DNA from: Clostridiaceae bacterium AM27-36LB
GTDB taxonomy: Bacteria > Bacillota > Clostridia > Lachnospirales > Lachnospiraceae
DNA: 64,000 nucleotides
Assembly: GCA_003480725.1 (NCBI GenBank)
Contig: QUJQ01000006.1
Span: 139,362-203,361 of the forward strand
Direction of reading: 5' to 3'
The notes under the pieces were generated by a model that was given only the letters and a program-made list of their open reading frames with translations, did no database searches and was not told the origin of the DNA. The translations under genes were made by a program, and so were the position numbers. Below, piece by piece: positions 61,897-64,000 of the stretch (its first letter is position 1; each line of letters opens with the position of its first letter).

Positions 61897-64000
61897 TTAT
61901 TGAAACATTCTTTCACCTGCCGTAATCTCACTGGCATTAAATCCTGAAATCGCACTTTCCCAGCTTCCTATTCCAATTGTACTTAAATAGCGATTCATGT
62001 AATCGAAAGATTGATTTCGATCCAGATATTTATATACCTCATATGCCTCTTTTTTTACATGATATCCCCAGTCGGCATTCAATCCCAAATACAAACCTGC
62101 TGCGGCTTCTGTCGGATCATCTACATAGGCACGAATGATATAGGAATCAATTCTCTTATTTGCCATAGCGATATAATATCCATATCCAAGTGCCGCTGCC
62201 TGCTGAGACTCAGCCCCTCCTTTTGTGGCTGAATATCCCAACTCACCAATGATTACGCGAATACTTCCCGATTTTTTTCCATATACCTGCTCTATATACG
62301 ATAAATAATTCGTCAATACAGCTATGTTTCTCATAGAGATGTACCTTGTAGAAGTATCATCTGTTGTATTCCACCAGTCATTCCAAAATGTATTATTAGA
62401 CAAAGGCTGTGAATAGGAATGATAATTTACATTCCACTCCATATCTGGTGCTGTCTGATACATGTAAGAGGCAAATACATCCAAAAATGCTTTTCCAGAA
62501 AAACCAGCGTCAGCAGTATTCCAACAATGGTCAAGGGAAATAAATAACCGTGGGCTCTCCGCAGTCTTTTTTACTGCTTGATGCAAAACCTGAAATGCCT
62601 GTGCATAGTTTGCAACATAATCATTCAGAGACATAGACCCGGCATAATTCCAAGCATTACAACTATTTAACTCATTACCAAGAGTCCAGTTATTCACACG
62701 AGTCTTCATCCGTCCAAGCTCATCACCCATATAACAGAACAATGCTTCAAATGTATTTCTCGCATACTCATCCTGCATATTCAGAGAATAATACGGAGCC
62801 GCACCTTTGATTCTTGCCGCAGGGTGAATCAGATAGGACAATTCATCATGTTTCCAACTCATCAGTAATACCAGAGTTACATTTCTGGATATATTTTCTC
62901 CATAGTTGTTTCCATCATCACTACCCCAACCGTGAAGATCATAAATGTCTTTCTTCAAAGCAATCAGATCACTAAAATAAAAGGTTGTCCCCTTATATGT
63001 ATACGGTATGTAACCAGATTGTGGACCTGCACTGACTAAATCCTGAATATCAACATTCAACAGCACATGCTGTACTCCCAGATCTGCTGTATATGCCTTA
63101 TCAGCCCCTTGAATTCCTTTTTTAGAATACACTTTGTATCCTTCATAATAGCCCCAGTATTTATCTTTGAAATCTCCATCTTGGCGCGCCATTGCCTCTG
63201 GATTGCTAATAAACAAAGAATTGCTTCTTAATTCGTATTGGTCTGCAGCTTTGGTTGCCAAGGCATATCTTCCTGTGGCTTCCATTGCAAAAGAATCTGA
63301 GGATTCAAATATCGAACTTAAAATTAATTTATTATTTTCCAGACTGAATTCTCTTATAGGCACACTAGAGATAACGTTTTGTCCTGCACTGTCAAGCAAA
63401 ACAATATAATACAAATCATACATTTCCTCTATATTTGCATTTTGTTGCATAGATAATGTTACTTTTAATTCATTTTCACCTACTGGAGTGATGGAACACT
63501 TATCAATTTCACAATTTACATAAAAAACGCTTCCATTCATAATATAATACTGCCGCCCATTATAAATTACATTTCCAGTATAGCTCCAATTCAGTATTCC
63601 GTTCTCTACATAAAATAAAACTGAGTCAAACTCCACAAGACCTGTATAACTCGGATCATATACTCCATCCTTCACATACCACCAGATATTTCTTTCTTTA
63701 TCTTTCTGGACTATTCCGGTATATTCTGTTGCTTCCTTCCCATCTTTTATGTACAGCCATGTCTCTCCTTCTTCTACCAGGCCGCTATACAACTCTCCTG
63801 CTACACTTCCATATACGTTCCACCAGATCTCTCCTGACTTGCCAACTCCACTGTAGCTCCAGTCCAGTATTCCGTTCTCTACATAAAATAAAACTGAGTC
63901 AAACTCCACAACCCCTGTATAACTCGGATCATATACTCCGTCCTTCACATACCACCAGATATTTCTTTCCTTATCTTTCTGGACTATTCCGGTATATTCT
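61897..64000 (-). CDS. Large surface protein with cell-wall-binding-type repeats and DUF5722-type glycosidase-like domain (5' end outside window)
   Basis: About 700 C-terminal residues are visible. The N-terminal visible part is a chain of 20-25-residue repeats starting with YTG or YSG and containing WWY or an aromatic-rich core (e.g. YTGIVQKDKERNIWWYVKDG), typical of lachnospiral cell-surface proteins. Then comes an Ig-like linker and a domain from about WGYYEGYKVYSKKGIQGAD to the end, which recalls DUF5722. NNWTLGNELNSCNAWNYAG and VIIGELGYSATKGG resemble the acid/base and nucleophile strands of clan-A (alpha/beta)8 glycosidases. Likely secreted, acting on a glycan. Starts beyond 64000. Confidence 0.76.
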   Translation of the reverse strand, partial: EYTGIVQKDKERNIWWYVKDGVYDPSYTGVVEFDSVLFYVENGILDWSYSGVGKSGEIWWNVYGSVAGELYSGLVEEGETWLYIKDGKEATEYTGIVQKDKERNIWWYVKDGVYDPSYTGLVEFDSVLFYVENGILNWSYTGNVIYNGRQYYIMNGSVFYVNCEIDKCSITPVGENELKVTLSMQQNANIEEMYDLYYIVLLDSAGQNVISSVPIREFSLENNKLILSSIFESSDSFAMEATGRYALATKAADQYELRSNSLFISNPEAMARQDGDFKDKYWGYYEGYKVYSKKGIQGADKAYTADLGVQHVLLNVDIQDLVSAGPQSGYIPYTYKGTTFYFSDLIALKKDIYDLHGWGSDDGNNYGENISRNVTLVLLMSWKHDELSYLIHPAARIKGAAPYYSLNMQDEYARNTFEALFCYMGDELGRMKTRVNNWTLGNELNSCNAWNYAGSMSLNDYVANYAQAFQVLHQAVKKTAESPRLFISLDHCWNTADAGFSGKAFLDVFASYMYQTAPDMEWNVNYHSYSQPLSNNTFWNDWWNTTDDTSTRYISMRNIAVLTNYLSYIEQVYGKKSGSIRVIIGELGYSATKGGAESQQAAALGYGYYIAMANKRIDSYIIRAYVDDPTEAAAGLYLGLNADWGYHVKKEAYEVYKYLDRNQSFDYMNRYLSTIGIGSWESAISGFNASEITAGERMFQ
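63592..64000 (-). repeat. 273-bp tandem repeat within the surface protein gene
   Basis: The stretch 63592-63727 recurs at 63865-64000 with four differences in 136 bases, an exact period of 273 (91 codons, four sub-repeats). The unit keeps the reading frame, so unequal recombination would lengthen or shorten the protein without breaking it. The right copy runs out of the window. Confidence 0.9.

Noticed and set aside
1-64000. CRISPR array or prophage
   Set aside because: No short regularly spaced repeats and no phage structural, integrase or terminase genes were found. The only spaced repeat is the coding 273-bp tandem repeat.

Overview
The window looks like a chromosomal segment of a low- to mid-GC Clostridia, most likely a Lachnospiraceae gut anaerobe. 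Evidence: Firmicutes-type sigma-A promoters and strong AGGAGG ribosome sites, a T-box leader on thrS, a Mini-III RNase next to cysS and rlmB, YTG..WWY cell-wall-binding-type repeats, and an IS66 element with Lachnospiraceae-like proteins. I cannot name the species. Nearly all genes are on the minus strand.

Layout. (1) 1-9.5 kb is housekeeping: glnS (partial), tRNA-Thr(GGT), rlmB-mrnC-cysS with a UGM-like flavoprotein, an Eis-like GNAT, ispF, tRNA-Met, T-box-thrS and a SEC-C protein. (2) 9.6-58.3 kb is a very large surface-polysaccharide locus of about 40 genes in blocks: 9.6-20.3 kb minus (GT-C-like membrane proteins, GT4s, heparinase II/III, UDP-ManNAc-type dehydrogenase, bi-domain oxidoreductase); 20.4-23.2 kb plus (DegT-like, GtrB-like, GT2); 23.2-49.9 kb minus (main operon); 50.0-50.9 kb plus (GT11); 50.9-58.3 kb minus (GT2s, MurJ-type flippase, O-antigen-polymerase-like protein). 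(3) 58.3-61.9 kb is a decayed FN3-GH25 lysozyme beside a broken IS66 element. (4) 61.9-64.0 kb is the C-terminal part of a large surface protein with tandem repeats and a glycosidase-like domain.

How the genes work together. A small phosphoglycosyltransferase (PglC/WcaJ type) with a CapD/PglF-type dehydratase and a PglE-type aminotransferase would start a repeat unit on undecaprenyl phosphate. WecB and WecC give UDP-ManNAc and UDP-ManNAcA. Many GT4/GT2 enzymes extend the unit. Two flippases and two polymerase candidates (EpsG-like and Wzy-like) suggest either two glycans or a mosaic locus. A GtrB-like polyprenyl-phosphate sugar synthase could feed several GT-C-like membrane enzymes that decorate the polymer outside the membrane. 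No Wzc/Wze-type kinase, Wzz or LytR-CpsA-Psr protein is visible here.

The most interesting element is a cassette at 29.7-35.9 kb: Gfo/Idh/MocA oxidoreductase, LpxD-like hexapeptide acyltransferase, DltA-like amino-acid adenylating enzyme, PLP decarboxylase of the DAP/ornithine-decarboxylase fold, acyl carrier protein, and WbpE/GnnB-like aminotransferase. It reads as a pathway that makes a 3-amino nucleotide sugar and N-acylates it with an amino acid that has been loaded on the carrier protein and perhaps decarboxylated there.
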